Shown: positions 46,749 through 57,043, counted from the first letter of the stretch. The stretch: 64,000 nt of DNA from Colwellia sp. Arc7-635 (GCF_003971255.1 NZ_CP034660.1:2790001-2854000); one strand, 5' to 3'. Numbers and translations are program-made. Notes: generated from the sequence alone by a model not told the origin.

Positions 46749-47175
46749 TACACCAGCCTTAATCAGATGTTAATAAGTTATTAATAACTCACCCTGTCCC
46801 CCTTACACCTGTTAGCAGATTTTGTTAATATGCCTTCGATATAGAATTGTAACTAAACTGTAACTACTAAATTTTATCTAATATCTAACTGAGCATTTGA
46901 TAATCAACGTCTCATGTCTATGTTGAATTAATGGCTTACACAGCGCTATGAGAATAATAGTGGGCTATTTATCGATGTGTTAACACTAAGACTGGGATAC
47001 AAGGAAATATTGAGCAAATACTGCTTACCCAAAATTCGGGTTATTTAGTAAACTAATACAACAATCATTGTCACAACTAAGCAAAGCTTAGAAGTAAACG
47101 TAACTATAATGATATAAAAACCGACATAATGACCACTAACGACAAATTCGTGGTACTAACGAGTAAATAGAATAG
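46749..47175. other. Intergenic stretch without a gene
   Basis: About 430 AT-rich bases between the fadE terminator and the TetR-type regulator gene. No RNA gene, repeat or clear operator palindrome is recognised. Confidence 0.5.
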
Positions 47176-47847
47176 ATGTTAGAAGATATTAAACAAATGC
47201 CAATCAAACGACGCACTAAAGGTGAGAAAACCAAGCAACTGATCTTAGAATCAGCCATTTCAATTCTTGCTGAGCAAGGCATTAAAGGTACTACTCATCG
47301 TGCTGTCGCGTCGCATGCAGATATTCAACTTTCTTTGACAACCTACTATTTCAAAGATATTCACGCTTTAGTACAGCAAGCTTTTCAATTGAATTCCGAG
47401 CACATCACACAAGTAACACCTTTGTTATGGCAGCCAATTTTAAGTCTGATGGCACAATACAGTAAAGTAGCATTACGTCGAGTTGGCTTACGGATAGAAC
47501 TACGAGATACATTAACCGATTTATTTTTGAATTTCATTGCATTAAATACCGCGACTTACCGTAAGCAACTTATTGTAGAACAACAGTTATTTAATGAAAT
47601 CCAAGTTGCACCGGCATTACGAGACATGGCAGCACATCACTATGCAGCCCAACTTGAGCCATGCCAACATTTATGCCAGTATTTTAGCCGAAGCAAAGCC
47701 GTTGCTAACGCACAAATACTGCTTTCATTACTAAAACAGATACAGTATCGCCAATTATTATCTGATACTGCGGTGATAAAACAGCAAGATATCCGCGTTA
47801 TGATTCAACAAACCATGACACTTATACTTGACATAAAACCATCGTAG
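47176..47847 (+). CDS. TetR-family transcriptional regulator
   Basis: A 223-residue protein with a TetR helix-turn-helix near the N-terminus (KTKQLILESAISILAEQGIK then TTHRAVASHADIQLSLTTYY, about residues 20-60) and a helical ligand-binding domain. Translation probably starts at the first ATG or at the internal MPIKRRTKGEK. It lies 81 bases upstream of, and in the same direction as, an aldehyde dehydrogenase and an aldo-keto reductase, so it may control carbonyl detoxification. Ligand unknown. Confidence 0.85.
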   Translation: MLEDIKQMPIKRRTKGEKTKQLILESAISILAEQGIKGTTHRAVASHADIQLSLTTYYFKDIHALVQQAFQLNSEHITQVTPLLWQPILSLMAQYSKVALRRVGLRIELRDTLTDLFLNFIALNTATYRKQLIVEQQLFNEIQVAPALRDMAAHHYAAQLEPCQHLCQYFSRSKAVANAQILLSLLKQIQYRQLLSDTAVIKQQDIRVMIQQTMTLILDIKPS

Positions 47848-47928
47848 CAATTCGACTAAAGCTTTGTACTCCTAAAGAAAATCAGTTAAATTGAGTCATC
47901 GGACCATATAATTTAATCAGGAATACTT

Positions 47929-49296
47929 GTGGATTTTAGTGAACAACTAGCGCAGCACCAGAAATTTTTTGCTACCAATGTTACCCGTGATTTGACTTGG
48001 CGCAAGCATCAGCTTCAGCAGATCAAACGTTTAGTGATAGAGAACGAAGCGCTTTTTCTCGATGCGCTTTTCACTGATTTAGGTAAACCTGCGCAGGAAG
48101 CATGGATCACAGAAGTCTCTTATGTTTCTGGTGATGTTGACCACGTTTGTAAGCGTCTCAATCGCTGGGCTAAAAAGCGCTCAGTTACCACGCCTATTGT
48201 TGCACAACCTGGACGTTCTTATATTCAACCTGAGCCTCAAGGTACGGTTCTTATTATTGGTGCATGGAATTATCCTATGCAGTTGATATTAGCTCCTTTA
48301 GTGGCTGTGATAGCCGCAGGTAATTGTGCAATTGTTAAACCTTCTGAACTTGCACCAGCAACCTCAACCTTATTAGCAAACTTGATCCCTAAATACTTAG
48401 ATAATAGTGCCGTCAGTGTTGTTGAAGGTGCCGTAGAGGCAACAACTGCCCTACTTTCTTTAGCCTTTGATCATATTATGTATACTGGTAATGGCCAGGT
48501 TGGCCGAATTGTGATGACTGCTGCGGCAAAACATTTAACGCCAGTAACGTTAGAGCTAGGCGGCAAAAGTCCTGTTTATGTTGATGAAAGTGCTGACCTT
48601 ACTATTACAGCTCAAAGAATTGCTTGGGGGAAGTGGATGAATGCTGGACAAACTTGCATTGCTCCAGATTATATTATCACCTCCAAAAAAATGATTGCTC
48701 CTTTGGTCGTCGCGCTTAAAAAGCAAATTACCAATATGTTTGGTAAAAACCCAAAAGAAAGTAAAAGCTATGGCCGAATAATTAATACCCGTCATGCTGA
48801 ACGTATTAGTCGATATCTAACAGATCTAGACATTGAAGTAGGCGGTGAATTTGACATCGATGATCGTTATATTGCACCAACCATCGTGCTCAATCCGCCT
48901 ATTGATAGTGCATTAATGACCGATGAAATATTCGGCGCCATTCTTCCTATCATTGCCATTGAAGACTTTGATACGGTAAAAGCTTTTGTTAAAGCGCGTG
49001 ATAAACCTTTATCTGCTTATATTTTTAGTAAAAACAAAGAACAATGCCAAACTTGGGTAAATGAAATAAGCGCCGGCAGCCAATGTATTAATGATGTAAT
49101 TATGTTTAACGCTGTGCCCGAATTACCCTTTGGCGGAGTTGGCGCTAGTGGAATGGGACAATATAGTGGTCAAGCCGGCTTTGATAATTTTAGTCATTTA
49201 AAATCTGTACTTGTTCGACCCTTTATCAAAGATTTACCGGTTAGGTTTGCCCCTTACAGTAAAATTAAATTTAAGTTTCTTCGTTGGATCCGCTGA
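47929..49296 (+). CDS. Aldehyde dehydrogenase, class 3/coniferyl aldehyde dehydrogenase-like
   Basis: A 455-residue NAD(P)-dependent aldehyde dehydrogenase with a GTG start. The class 3 layout is complete: PQGTVLIIGAWNYPMQLILA (about residues 103-122), the catalytic Glu in TLELGGKSPVYVDE, the catalytic Cys in NAGQTCIAPDYI (about residue 242), and LPFGGVGASGMG near the end. The C-terminal hydrophobic/basic tail could associate with membrane. The exact aldehyde is not predictable; long-chain or aromatic aldehydes are typical. Confidence 0.92.
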   Translation: MDFSEQLAQHQKFFATNVTRDLTWRKHQLQQIKRLVIENEALFLDALFTDLGKPAQEAWITEVSYVSGDVDHVCKRLNRWAKKRSVTTPIVAQPGRSYIQPEPQGTVLIIGAWNYPMQLILAPLVAVIAAGNCAIVKPSELAPATSTLLANLIPKYLDNSAVSVVEGAVEATTALLSLAFDHIMYTGNGQVGRIVMTAAAKHLTPVTLELGGKSPVYVDESADLTITAQRIAWGKWMNAGQTCIAPDYIITSKKMIAPLVVALKKQITNMFGKNPKESKSYGRIINTRHAERISRYLTDLDIEVGGEFDIDDRYIAPTIVLNPPIDSALMTDEIFGAILPIIAIEDFDTVKAFVKARDKPLSAYIFSKNKEQCQTWVNEISAGSQCINDVIMFNAVPELPFGGVGASGMGQYSGQAGFDNFSHLKSVLVRPFIKDLPVRFAPYSKIKFKFLRWIR

Positions 49297-49358
49297 TTCG
49301 CGTGAAACAATCGTTATTGAATAAGTGCCATTAACATAATGGTATTGAGGTTAGTATC

Positions 49359-50411
49359 ATGAAGTATGTTCAACTAGGTAGCAGTTCACTAAAGGTATCA
49401 CGTGTTTGTTTAGGCAGCATGACTTGGGGATTACAAAATAATCAAGCTGACGCTGATGCACAGCTCAATTATGCCCAAATGCAGGGAGTTAACTTTGTCG
49501 ATACTGCTGAAATGTATGCGGTACCTCCCTCGGCGAAAACTTATGGTAAAACCGAAGCAATCATTGGTCATTGGCTTAATGGAGATCCATCTCGTCGGCA
49601 GAATATCGTTTTAGCTTCAAAAATTGCAGGTCCTGGTTTTTCGTATATTCGTGATGGTAGTAATATATCTGGTGCAAGTGTTATTGCTGCCGTTGAAACA
49701 TCTTTAAAGCGCCTACAAACTGACTATATTGATCTTTATCAGCTACATTGGCCTAATCGCCAATCACCACATTTTGGACAACATCAACCAAATGGCATTA
49801 ACTATAGCCAAGTGAACAGCGCACAACAAACTGAAGAAATGCTGGATATTTTACAAGGCTTAGCGCATTGTGTGAAAGCTGGGAAAATTCGTTATTGTGG
49901 TCTTTCTGATGACACCCCTTGGGGCATTAATCAGTATCTACGCTTAAGTGCTGAACATAACTTACCGCGTATGGTATCAATTCAAAACGAATTTAGTTTG
50001 TTACACACCAAAGATTGGCCATATTTAATTGAAAATTGTGTTCATGAAGACATCGCCTATTTACCTTGGTCGCCATTGGCTACAGGGTCGTTGACAGGTA
50101 AATACTTAAATGGACAACGCCCTAAAGGTAGTCGTTGGACCTTAATGCAACGGCATGGGCTTTTCAGAGATACCGTACATGCTGACGCTGCAATTCGTGC
50201 TTATATCAACATTGCTGATAAATACAATATCTCACCAGCCCATTTAGCCTTGGCATGGTGTGAGCAAGTTAATGGTGTCACTTCAACAATTATTGGCGCA
50301 ACAACCATACAACAGTTAACAGAAAATATTAACGCTTTTAAAGCACCATTACCTAAGCAAGCACTTGACGATATAAACCAAGTATTGGCGCAATATCCGG
50401 CACCGTTCTAA
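49359..50411 (+). CDS. Aldo/keto reductase, Tas-like
   Basis: A 350-residue NADPH-dependent oxidoreductase with the (beta/alpha)8 catalytic tetrad visible: Asp in NFVDTAEMYAVPP, Tyr in the same segment, Lys in LASKIAGPG and His in LYQLHWPNR. Length and the AEMYAVPPSAKTYGKTEAII segment match the Tas group. It is 62 bases after the aldehyde dehydrogenase, so the pair and the TetR gene form a probable carbonyl-metabolism operon. Confidence 0.92.
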   Translation: MKYVQLGSSSLKVSRVCLGSMTWGLQNNQADADAQLNYAQMQGVNFVDTAEMYAVPPSAKTYGKTEAIIGHWLNGDPSRRQNIVLASKIAGPGFSYIRDGSNISGASVIAAVETSLKRLQTDYIDLYQLHWPNRQSPHFGQHQPNGINYSQVNSAQQTEEMLDILQGLAHCVKAGKIRYCGLSDDTPWGINQYLRLSAEHNLPRMVSIQNEFSLLHTKDWPYLIENCVHEDIAYLPWSPLATGSLTGKYLNGQRPKGSRWTLMQRHGLFRDTVHADAAIRAYINIADKYNISPAHLALAWCEQVNGVTSTIIGATTIQQLTENINAFKAPLPKQALDDINQVLAQYPAPF

Positions 50412-50654
50412 TCAATAAACCATGGGACAATAAAGCGTAGAACAATAAAAAATAAATATAGCGCTGCCTTCAATATATTAACCATGAAGTATCGCTATAT
50501 TTATCTGAACTATTTACAACTGAGTCATGAATTCTGTTATTCAAAAATAAAGCAGTAATAAACCACTAATAAGCCCGTATGAAAGTAACTTTCTCATCAA
50601 GTAAAACTGCCCTTTATAAAAATTTAGACTATAGCCAAATTGCCTGCCTTATAT

Positions 50655-51011
50655 TTAGTATACATACACCATATTCGCTGTAGGATATGGGCCTCCTGCC
50701 ATTGAAGGAGTACAAGCGCCATCTAACCAAAATGCAATTTTACGGTTATTTGCATGCGCCAGCATCACCGAGGCATATAATTCAGCAAAATTATCGCGTA
50801 CCGCTGAAATGGCAACACCTGAAGCTTCGTTTGTGCCATTACAATTAGCGTGATCAATAAATTTAATGCCACTAGGTGCCGAAATAACAATTCTTTGCGA
50901 ATCTATTTTATAGAAATAAATATCCTGCTTACCTGAGTTATTTCCAGCAAAACAAATTACGCTGACGAAAGTCAGCAAACTAAACGACAACATTTTAGCT
51001 ATTTTTACCAT
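50655..51011 (-). CDS. Small secreted protein of unknown function
   Basis: A 118-residue protein with a clear signal peptide (about residues 1-22, cleavage after CFA) and a small mature domain containing two Cys (ANCNGTNEA and DGACTPS) likely to form a disulfide. The middle helix FAELYASVMLAHANNRKIAFW is well defined. An AGGA ribosome site precedes the ATG. Similar small secreted proteins occur in marine bacteria, but no function is known to me. It lies just downstream of the polysaccharide lyase-like gene in the same direction. Confidence 0.75.
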   Translation of the reverse strand: MVKIAKMLSFSLLTFVSVICFAGNNSGKQDIYFYKIDSQRIVISAPSGIKFIDHANCNGTNEASGVAISAVRDNFAELYASVMLAHANNRKIAFWLDGACTPSMAGGPYPTANMVYVY

Positions 51012-51097
51012 CTTGTGTTTCCTATTATTTTTATTTTTATTTTTATTTTTGTCATTACATATAAGTAAGTAGCGTTAGCTAATAAAATTAACTAACG

Positions 51098-52237
51098 CTA
51101 CCTTGGCGCCACATAATCAAAGCCATTATCGTCATCACCAGACCAAAGCCGCAAAGGACCTAAATACTTAGTCATATAACGGTCTTTTTCTGCAATAACT
51201 CCAATAACGTTTACTCTTTCATGACGGTAAACACCAAGACGAATTTCTGGAGAAGCAATAGCCGGTATATAATCAGACGGATAGCTATACATAGTAGCGC
51301 CATTAAAGTCCCATTCAGGAATATCGTTAATACTATAATTCGTCACTTCATTATTGTTATGTTCGTATATCCAGATGCGAAACCGACCACTCGAGTTTTG
51401 CGAATATTTCATCTGTACAACAAAGTCATACCATTTATTTTCTGCTATTGGCAGGCTCGTTATGTGTGTATGGTCTTGCGGCACTTGCCAGTTTAGTGTT
51501 GTGCCTACTCTCGCATTAAACTGATAACGTAATGTGCCATCAACTGGCGTTGTGGTAATACCAACGGCAGGGCCACCTTTATTGACATCCGCATCCACAA
51601 GTTGTTCTATTTCAGTTGCGCTAAAGCCGGCTTCAGCAAGCGTTTGCTCATTGGGTTGATTTCTAAATTGAAATACCGTGGTAATTTTTTCTCTATCTAA
51701 ATCGCTGTATAATTCAGACCAACCTAACCACAACGTGTCCCCTTCTGATACTTTCATATCCTGTAACGTAGTGCGAATATGTATTTCAGCACGTGTCATA
51801 CCCGAAGTTGAAGCTCCTGTTTGGCCGAAATCGGTATAAAGTCGAACACTTTTACTATTTGGCTCTCGCGGTGTTATTGTTGAATCACCAAACTCAATTT
51901 CAACACCGTAATGTTCACCGTTTGGTCCCGCAAAACCAGGATCAGTTTCACTGTAAGGCTTAACTAAAGGAATCGGCATGCCTTGTGTACCAGGATAGCG
52001 ATCACTTACACCCCAATTTTCTGTAACAGGTCTATTCCAGTTTTTATTTAATTGATCAACTTTATTACTTACTGTGTTTGTCCACAAATACTCACGCTGA
52101 TTATCGATATTAAGATCTCTCGCTTTAGCCATGAGTAAATAGCCTTCAACAACAGTTAAATTAAATGCCATTACAGTCAATGGATAAGTCGATAAGAATA
52201 TTACGACAATACTTACAGCTCGGAGTTTACTTCTCAT
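51098..52237 (-). CDS. Secreted polysaccharide lyase (heparin lyase I-like fold)
   Basis: A 379-residue protein from the ATG at 52237; an ATG four codons upstream is possible. A signal peptide covers about residues 1-22. The C-terminal 250 residues resemble the heparin lyase I/PL20-type jelly roll, with TRAEIHI, GDTLWLGWSELYSD, WYDFVVQMKYSQNSSGRFRIWI and a late Tyr-rich LGVYRHERVN. Such enzymes cleave uronic acid-containing polysaccharides by elimination. Substrate cannot be read from the sequence. No other polysaccharide genes are adjacent. Confidence 0.72.
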   Translation of the reverse strand: MRSKLRAVSIVVIFLSTYPLTVMAFNLTVVEGYLLMAKARDLNIDNQREYLWTNTVSNKVDQLNKNWNRPVTENWGVSDRYPGTQGMPIPLVKPYSETDPGFAGPNGEHYGVEIEFGDSTITPREPNSKSVRLYTDFGQTGASTSGMTRAEIHIRTTLQDMKVSEGDTLWLGWSELYSDLDREKITTVFQFRNQPNEQTLAEAGFSATEIEQLVDADVNKGGPAVGITTTPVDGTLRYQFNARVGTTLNWQVPQDHTHITSLPIAENKWYDFVVQMKYSQNSSGRFRIWIYEHNNNEVTNYSINDIPEWDFNGATMYSYPSDYIPAIASPEIRLGVYRHERVNVIGVIAEKDRYMTKYLGPLRLWSGDDDNGFDYVAPR

Positions 52238-52434
52238 TATAATATCCATTTTTACAGCAATAGAAAAATATTAAAATATCGACCACACATGTTCTTTTTA
52301 GTTACGTTTTTATTATTTTATCTTCAACAATCATTACCAATTTAGCCATTCAATTTATCTAAAGAGCAAATTGCTATCATCTAAGTATTCGAACTAAAGA
52401 AAAATTGAAGGCAAGATTAACTCACCTAAAACAA

Positions 52435-52467
52435 AAAAACCGCATTTCAATTAGAAATGCGGTTTTT
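52435..52467 (-). terminator. Terminator of the acyl-CoA dehydrogenase gene
   Basis: Stem AAAAACCGCATTTC / GAAATGCGGTTTTT around AATTA, 45 bases past the stop of the leftward gene. On the minus strand it ends with a T run. Confidence 0.9.
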
Positions 52468-52511
52468 AATATTTACCAGCTAGTTTTTACTAGCTAACTA
52501 AAACGATAATA

Positions 52512-54332
52512 TTACAAGAAAGATAATAACTCTTCATCTAACTGCATTAGCGTTTTAGGATCAGCCATCATAGTTACCGCTAATGATTTAGTACGTGGTA
52601 ACAATCTTTCGAAATAAAATTCAGCCGTTTTAATTTTTGCACGGTAGAAATCTCTATTTTCAACATCTGTCGCTAGTTTTTCATAAGCGGCTTGTGCCAT
52701 TTGTGCCCAGAAGTAAGCCATAACGATATAACCTGAGTACATCAAGAAGTCGACTGAAGCAGAACCAACTACATCACGATCTTTCTTAGCTTTAAGTCCT
52801 AAACGAATAGTGTATTGTTGCCATTTCGCTACCGTGGTGCTTAAAGGCCAGATGAATTTATTCATTTGACGTCTGTGAGGATTGCTCGACAACATACTTT
52901 TGTCTTTACAGAAAATAAGTACTTCTTTGGCAAAAGCATTTAGCAATTTACCACGTGACATTAGAACTTTACGTCCCAATAAATCAAGTGCTTGAATGCC
53001 TGTAGTACCTTCATAAAGTGTTGAAATACGAGTATCACGAACAATTTGCTCCATGCCCCATTCTTTAATAAAACCATGGCCACCAAAAATTTGTAAACCG
53101 TGGTTAGCACTTTCAGAGCCTAGCTCTGTTAAAAATGCTTTAAGAATCGGTGTGATAAAACCTAAACGGTTATCCGCTTTTTTACGTTCTTCTTCGCTTT
53201 TAGCATTTTCAATTTCATCAACAATTTTTGCCGTGTAATAAATCATTGCACGACCGCCTTCGCTAATGGCTTTTTGCGTCATCAACATTTTACGGACATC
53301 AGGATGACAAATAATCGGGTCAGCCACTTTATCAGGGTGTTTAGTACCTGAAAGCGAACGCATAGATAAACGCTCTTTTGCGTAAATCAATGAGTTTTGG
53401 TAAGCCAATTCTGCAGCACATACACCTTGCAGTGCTGTACCTACACGGGCCGTATTCATAAAGGTGAACATACATTCTAAACCTTTATTTTCTGGGCCAA
53501 TCAATACACCTTTAGCATTATCAAAATTAAGTACCGCAGTTGAAGAACCTTTGATACCCATTTTATGTTCGATAGAGCCACACGAAACATGATTGAACTC
53601 ACCAATAGTACCTTGTTCATCTGTTTGCATTTTAGGGACGATAAACAGTGAAATACCTTTAGTACCGGCAGGTGCGCCTGGCAATCGTGCTAATACAATA
53701 TGAATAATATTATCAGTTAAGTCATGCTCACCAGCAGAGATAAAGATTTTGGTACCAGTAACATTATAAGTACCGTCGCCATTTGGCTCAGCTTTAGTTT
53801 TTACTTGACCTAAATCTGTACCACATTGCGGTTCAGTTAAGCACATGGTACCTGTCCATGAACCTTCAATAAGACGCGTTAAGTACAGCTCTTTTTGCTC
53901 ATCAGTACCGTGAGTATGAATAGTATTCATTGCGCCATGGCTTAGTCCTGGGTACATCGCCCAAGACCAGTTAGCAGTGCCCATCATTTCAGACATTACC
54001 ATACCCAATGATGCAGGAAGACCTTGTCCGCCATGCGCAACGGCATGCGGTAAACTTGGCCAGCCACCTTCGACAAATTTTTCATAAGCCGCTTTAAAGC
54101 CTTTTGGTGTTGTAACGACACCATTGTCAAAGGTACAACCTTCTTCATCACCGCTTTGGTTAAGAGGTAGCAGTTCATTTTCACTGAATTTTGCACACTC
54201 TTCCATAATGGCATCAACCAAATCAGGCGTCGCTTCTTCAAATTCAGGATGCTTTTGGTAATGTCCGTAATAATCAAATACATCTTCGAATAAAAATTTG
54301 ATGTCTGCTATCGGCGCTTTATAACTTAGCAT
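52512..54332 (-). CDS. Acyl-CoA dehydrogenase with C-terminal extension
   Basis: A 606-residue FAD enzyme of the three-domain dehydrogenase family with the extra C-terminal domain found in proteobacterial long-chain members. The FAD/substrate motifs are MCLTEPQCGTDLGQV (about residues 157-171) and GTKIFISAGEHDLT; the catalytic Glu is in LYEGTTGIQALDLLGRK (about residue 428). It is distinct from the longer FadE in the same window. A FadR-like box stands upstream, suggesting co-regulation with beta-oxidation. Confidence 0.93.
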   Translation of the reverse strand: MLSYKAPIADIKFLFEDVFDYYGHYQKHPEFEEATPDLVDAIMEECAKFSENELLPLNQSGDEEGCTFDNGVVTTPKGFKAAYEKFVEGGWPSLPHAVAHGGQGLPASLGMVMSEMMGTANWSWAMYPGLSHGAMNTIHTHGTDEQKELYLTRLIEGSWTGTMCLTEPQCGTDLGQVKTKAEPNGDGTYNVTGTKIFISAGEHDLTDNIIHIVLARLPGAPAGTKGISLFIVPKMQTDEQGTIGEFNHVSCGSIEHKMGIKGSSTAVLNFDNAKGVLIGPENKGLECMFTFMNTARVGTALQGVCAAELAYQNSLIYAKERLSMRSLSGTKHPDKVADPIICHPDVRKMLMTQKAISEGGRAMIYYTAKIVDEIENAKSEEERKKADNRLGFITPILKAFLTELGSESANHGLQIFGGHGFIKEWGMEQIVRDTRISTLYEGTTGIQALDLLGRKVLMSRGKLLNAFAKEVLIFCKDKSMLSSNPHRRQMNKFIWPLSTTVAKWQQYTIRLGLKAKKDRDVVGSASVDFLMYSGYIVMAYFWAQMAQAAYEKLATDVENRDFYRAKIKTAEFYFERLLPRTKSLAVTMMADPKTLMQLDEELLSFL

Positions 54333-54410
54333 GGCTAACTCCTAACACTTTTAATAATAATTTAATTTTTTGCATTTCTGCATAAGTACCATCGAGTATA
54401 CACAGATCCA

Positions 54411-54428
54411 AACACTGGTCCAACCACT
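54411..54428 (-). promoter_or_regulatory. FadR-type operator upstream of the second acyl-CoA dehydrogenase
   Basis: AACACTGGTCCAACCACT contains TGGTCCAACC, one mismatch from the FadR core TGGTCNGACC. It lies about 80 bases upstream of the leftward gene's start. Confidence 0.6.
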
Positions 54429-54613
54429 ATTTGAGATATCGATATAATTTAGTGTAAAACAATAAATAATCACATTAAAAACAGAGTATTAGAATGAAAG
54501 GACGAAATAGAAAACAAATGGGATGGTTAGCTTTAGAATAAAAAAGCTTTAATAACCAATCTTAAAATATAAAGTTTATTATTAAAAATCAAAAAGATAA
54601 AATGAGAAGGACA

Positions 54614-55033
54614 TTAGAGTAATGCCCATACCTGCTTTAAGCCAATAATATGGACTAGCGCCACAATTAAACAAATGCTTGAGCTCCAAAGCCAAAACTC
54701 TGCCGTTCTGCCAAGGGGATTACTCACCAAGAAAAAACCCGCGATACCTCTAAGCAAATAAATAGCACTAATGATAACTAATATAATACGTGCAAAGGGT
54801 AATTGACTGATCGCACCTGCCGCTGAAAAAGCATAAAGCGCCCAAACAGCTAATACAAAAGTAATGCTCAAGGTGATAACAGTTGCTTGTATACGTCCTT
54901 GCTCCGCCATTATTGCCATTTGCTCACCAGCGCCTAAAAATCGATACCAAGACGCACCAAAGTAAATACACCCTAAGTGTAAAATAGCCGCTACAGTGCT
55001 CAATAAACCCGCGATAATTAACATTGCATTCAT
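54614..55033 (-). CDS. Small four-helix membrane protein
   Basis: A 139-residue hydrophobic protein with four predicted transmembrane segments (about residues 4-24, 50-70, 80-100 and 115-135). The first loop carries HLGCIYFGASWYRFLGAGEQ. I recognise no named family with certainty; the layout is like small DoxX-type membrane proteins. Monocistronic. Confidence 0.7.
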   Translation of the reverse strand: MNAMLIIAGLLSTVAAILHLGCIYFGASWYRFLGAGEQMAIMAEQGRIQATVITLSITFVLAVWALYAFSAAGAISQLPFARIILVIISAIYLLRGIAGFFLVSNPLGRTAEFWLWSSSICLIVALVHIIGLKQVWALL

Positions 55034-55289
55034 GGTTAATCCTTTACTTTCACTATGTATTCAATCTATCAAACACTATTTTTACAGCATCGTTATTCAG
55101 CAAAAAATCACAAACAGCCAAGTGACTAACTAGATAGAAATTATTAGGCTGCTTGAATTGGTTATTAGCCCTGCGGCCAAGGATGTTACGATTAAAAAAC
55201 AGCCTTTATTAAATTAATTATGATTAAGGCTTAAGCAAATATAAGACATGGTCATTGGTTACAATCGAAACGGCGATTAACCAACTCAC

Positions 55290-55817
55290 TTAGTCTTCCA
55301 CCAACCAATCAAGGTAACAGCCCATAAACATCTGCCAAAAATGCTGACAAGCAGAAGCTTCGATTAATTGCTCTTGTAAGCGTGCTAAGGCATCTTCATC
55401 TGTAACCGTGTTCTCATCGGGGAAAAATTGCGCTTGGCTTTGCTGACCATGATTAAATAATAACGTCATGCAATTAACATAAGCTGGTAAAGTACTTGCC
55501 ACTTGCTCTATTTCCCAACCGTTATCACCTAAAAAACCAGTATAAACAGGTAATTCTGGCTGGCTATTATCAACAAAGTACGGGTCGCCTAACTCTGTAT
55601 CACGCGCAAAAACTTGCCATGATGGCTGCCACTGTCCTGGCTCTGTATTTGTTGTAACAATGCCAGCTACAATTTGCTCTGCGTCACTGGCGCCAAAGCC
55701 AAGTTGCGCAGCAGTTAATTCGCTTTCTGAAACCACACTTTTAAAGCCTTGGGGACCAAAAAAAACTTCATTATTGTTTAAAGCACTCAAGGTACTTATT
55801 ATTTTGCTTGCTGTCAT
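55290..55817 (-). CDS. SMI1/KNR4-like domain protein
   Basis: A 175-residue cytosolic protein. The start MTASKIISTLSAL at 55817 is preceded by AGGTAGAT and is preferred to an ATG ten codons earlier. The central segment WQPSWQVFARDTELGDPYFV with a following acidic strand is typical of SMI1/KNR4 (SUKH-type) domains, which often act as immunity proteins against contact-dependent toxins but also occur alone. No toxin gene is adjacent, so an immunity role is not supported here. Confidence 0.6.
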   Translation of the reverse strand: MTASKIISTLSALNNNEVFFGPQGFKSVVSESELTAAQLGFGASDAEQIVAGIVTTNTEPGQWQPSWQVFARDTELGDPYFVDNSQPELPVYTGFLGDNGWEIEQVASTLPAYVNCMTLLFNHGQQSQAQFFPDENTVTDEDALARLQEQLIEASACQHFWQMFMGCYLDWLVED

Positions 55818-56125
55818 ATCTACCTGATGAATATATAAGATGATCAAAAATAAGACTTATCGCGTTCTAGGTCATATTTTACGGTGTTAAATAATTAACT
55901 AATATTATGACACATCGAAGGGTATTTTAAGAAATAGACACTCGTGCTATCCAAAAAAAATAGTAAAAATAACGATTATTAGTCATAGATATCAACTGCC
56001 ATAAGAAAAATCTTCGATAGAGAGAGAAGTATTTCACTAAAGCACTACAGGTATGACATATATCTCGCCATTTGGCATAGGTTTTGCTTTTCGTTTTACA
56101 TGTCAATTTTTTGAAAAAATATAAA
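55818..56125. other. Intergenic stretch without a gene
   Basis: About 308 AT-rich bases between divergent genes. A leftward 72-codon frame (55927-56145) overlaps the rightward gene and has no ribosome site. No other signal is seen. Confidence 0.5.
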
Positions 56126-56869
56126 ATGATTAACAACTTAAACACCTATAGCTCACTGGCTAACTTAACTTCGACCTCGGCTTTATCATCAGGCGTAACG
56201 GGTACATCAGATGTTGATAGCATCATAGCTGAATATAAAGAAAGTACCGAAAAATCGGTTGCGGTTGATAACAATCAAAATAGTTTATATTTATCAAATA
56301 GAGCCCAAAAAATAAATGCTATTAGTAAAGAGTTCTTTAGCGGTGACAGTTTAGATTTTAGTGATGTTGAATCATTAAAAGAGCGGGTTTATCAACTTGG
56401 CTTAATTTCGAAAGATGAATACACTAAACTCACAAAAGACTCATCAACTGCCGATGTATCATCAGCAGGTAATGAAAATTCGGTCGCCGGTTTAACTGAC
56501 TTTATGGGAGATTTAATCACTCGTTTGCAAACCGATGACAATGAGGATAATGCGGAAGAGATAACTGACTCAGAAAATGAAGCGAGAAGCGAAAGCTTAG
56601 CCACCTTAATCGCCACTTTAGAATCAGCAAAAACTATCATCACCAATGTAGAAGATGCAAAGCGTGAACCTGATTTTAAGGCTACGCTACAAGCAACCAT
56701 AGCAACACTCAAAAGTACGATAGAAGATCCTGCGTTTGATAAAATACCACTAGATGATAAGGTCGGCCTGAGTAAGGTTTATCAAACCTTAGAAATAGTT
56801 GATCAATTATCTCCCCAACGTCTTAATAACGAAAAAATCAATAAGTACATCGACTTATCATTTAGATAA
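56126..56869 (+). CDS. Hypothetical protein with helical, acidic middle region
   Basis: A 247-residue protein from the ATG at 56126; the longer frame adds 14 residues with no better start. It begins with a Ser/Thr/Asn-rich segment, then helical stretches (for example YLSNRAQKINAISKEFFSGD) and a strongly acidic stretch near residue 145 (DDNEDNAEEITDSENEAR). No signal peptide or membrane segment. I recognise no family. The composition, with a disordered low-complexity start and a coiled helical rest, suggests a structural or secreted-effector-like role, but this is not shown. Confidence 0.65.
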   Translation: MINNLNTYSSLANLTSTSALSSGVTGTSDVDSIIAEYKESTEKSVAVDNNQNSLYLSNRAQKINAISKEFFSGDSLDFSDVESLKERVYQLGLISKDEYTKLTKDSSTADVSSAGNENSVAGLTDFMGDLITRLQTDDNEDNAEEITDSENEARSESLATLIATLESAKTIITNVEDAKREPDFKATLQATIATLKSTIEDPAFDKIPLDDKVGLSKVYQTLEIVDQLSPQRLNNEKINKYIDLSFR

Positions 56870-57043
56870 AACGGTAATGGTCTTGTCAATGTTTGTTATT
56901 TCTATTCACTTTCAGACGGCCTAATTAAGGTGTACTTCTAAACTTAGTGGCAGTAAGCAGTCATACAACATGCTCCGTTAAAATAAACCTCAATAAAGTG
57001 CATACCTACGTGGTGAGGGTCACACTCGTTATTACGACATACA

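Noticed and set aside
55290-55817. Immunity gene of a contact-dependent toxin system
   Set aside because: A SMI1/KNR4-like fold alone is not enough; no toxin, secretion or polymorphic-toxin gene is adjacent.
55927-56145. 72-codon leftward frame
   Set aside because: It overlaps the start of the rightward hypothetical gene and has no ribosome site.
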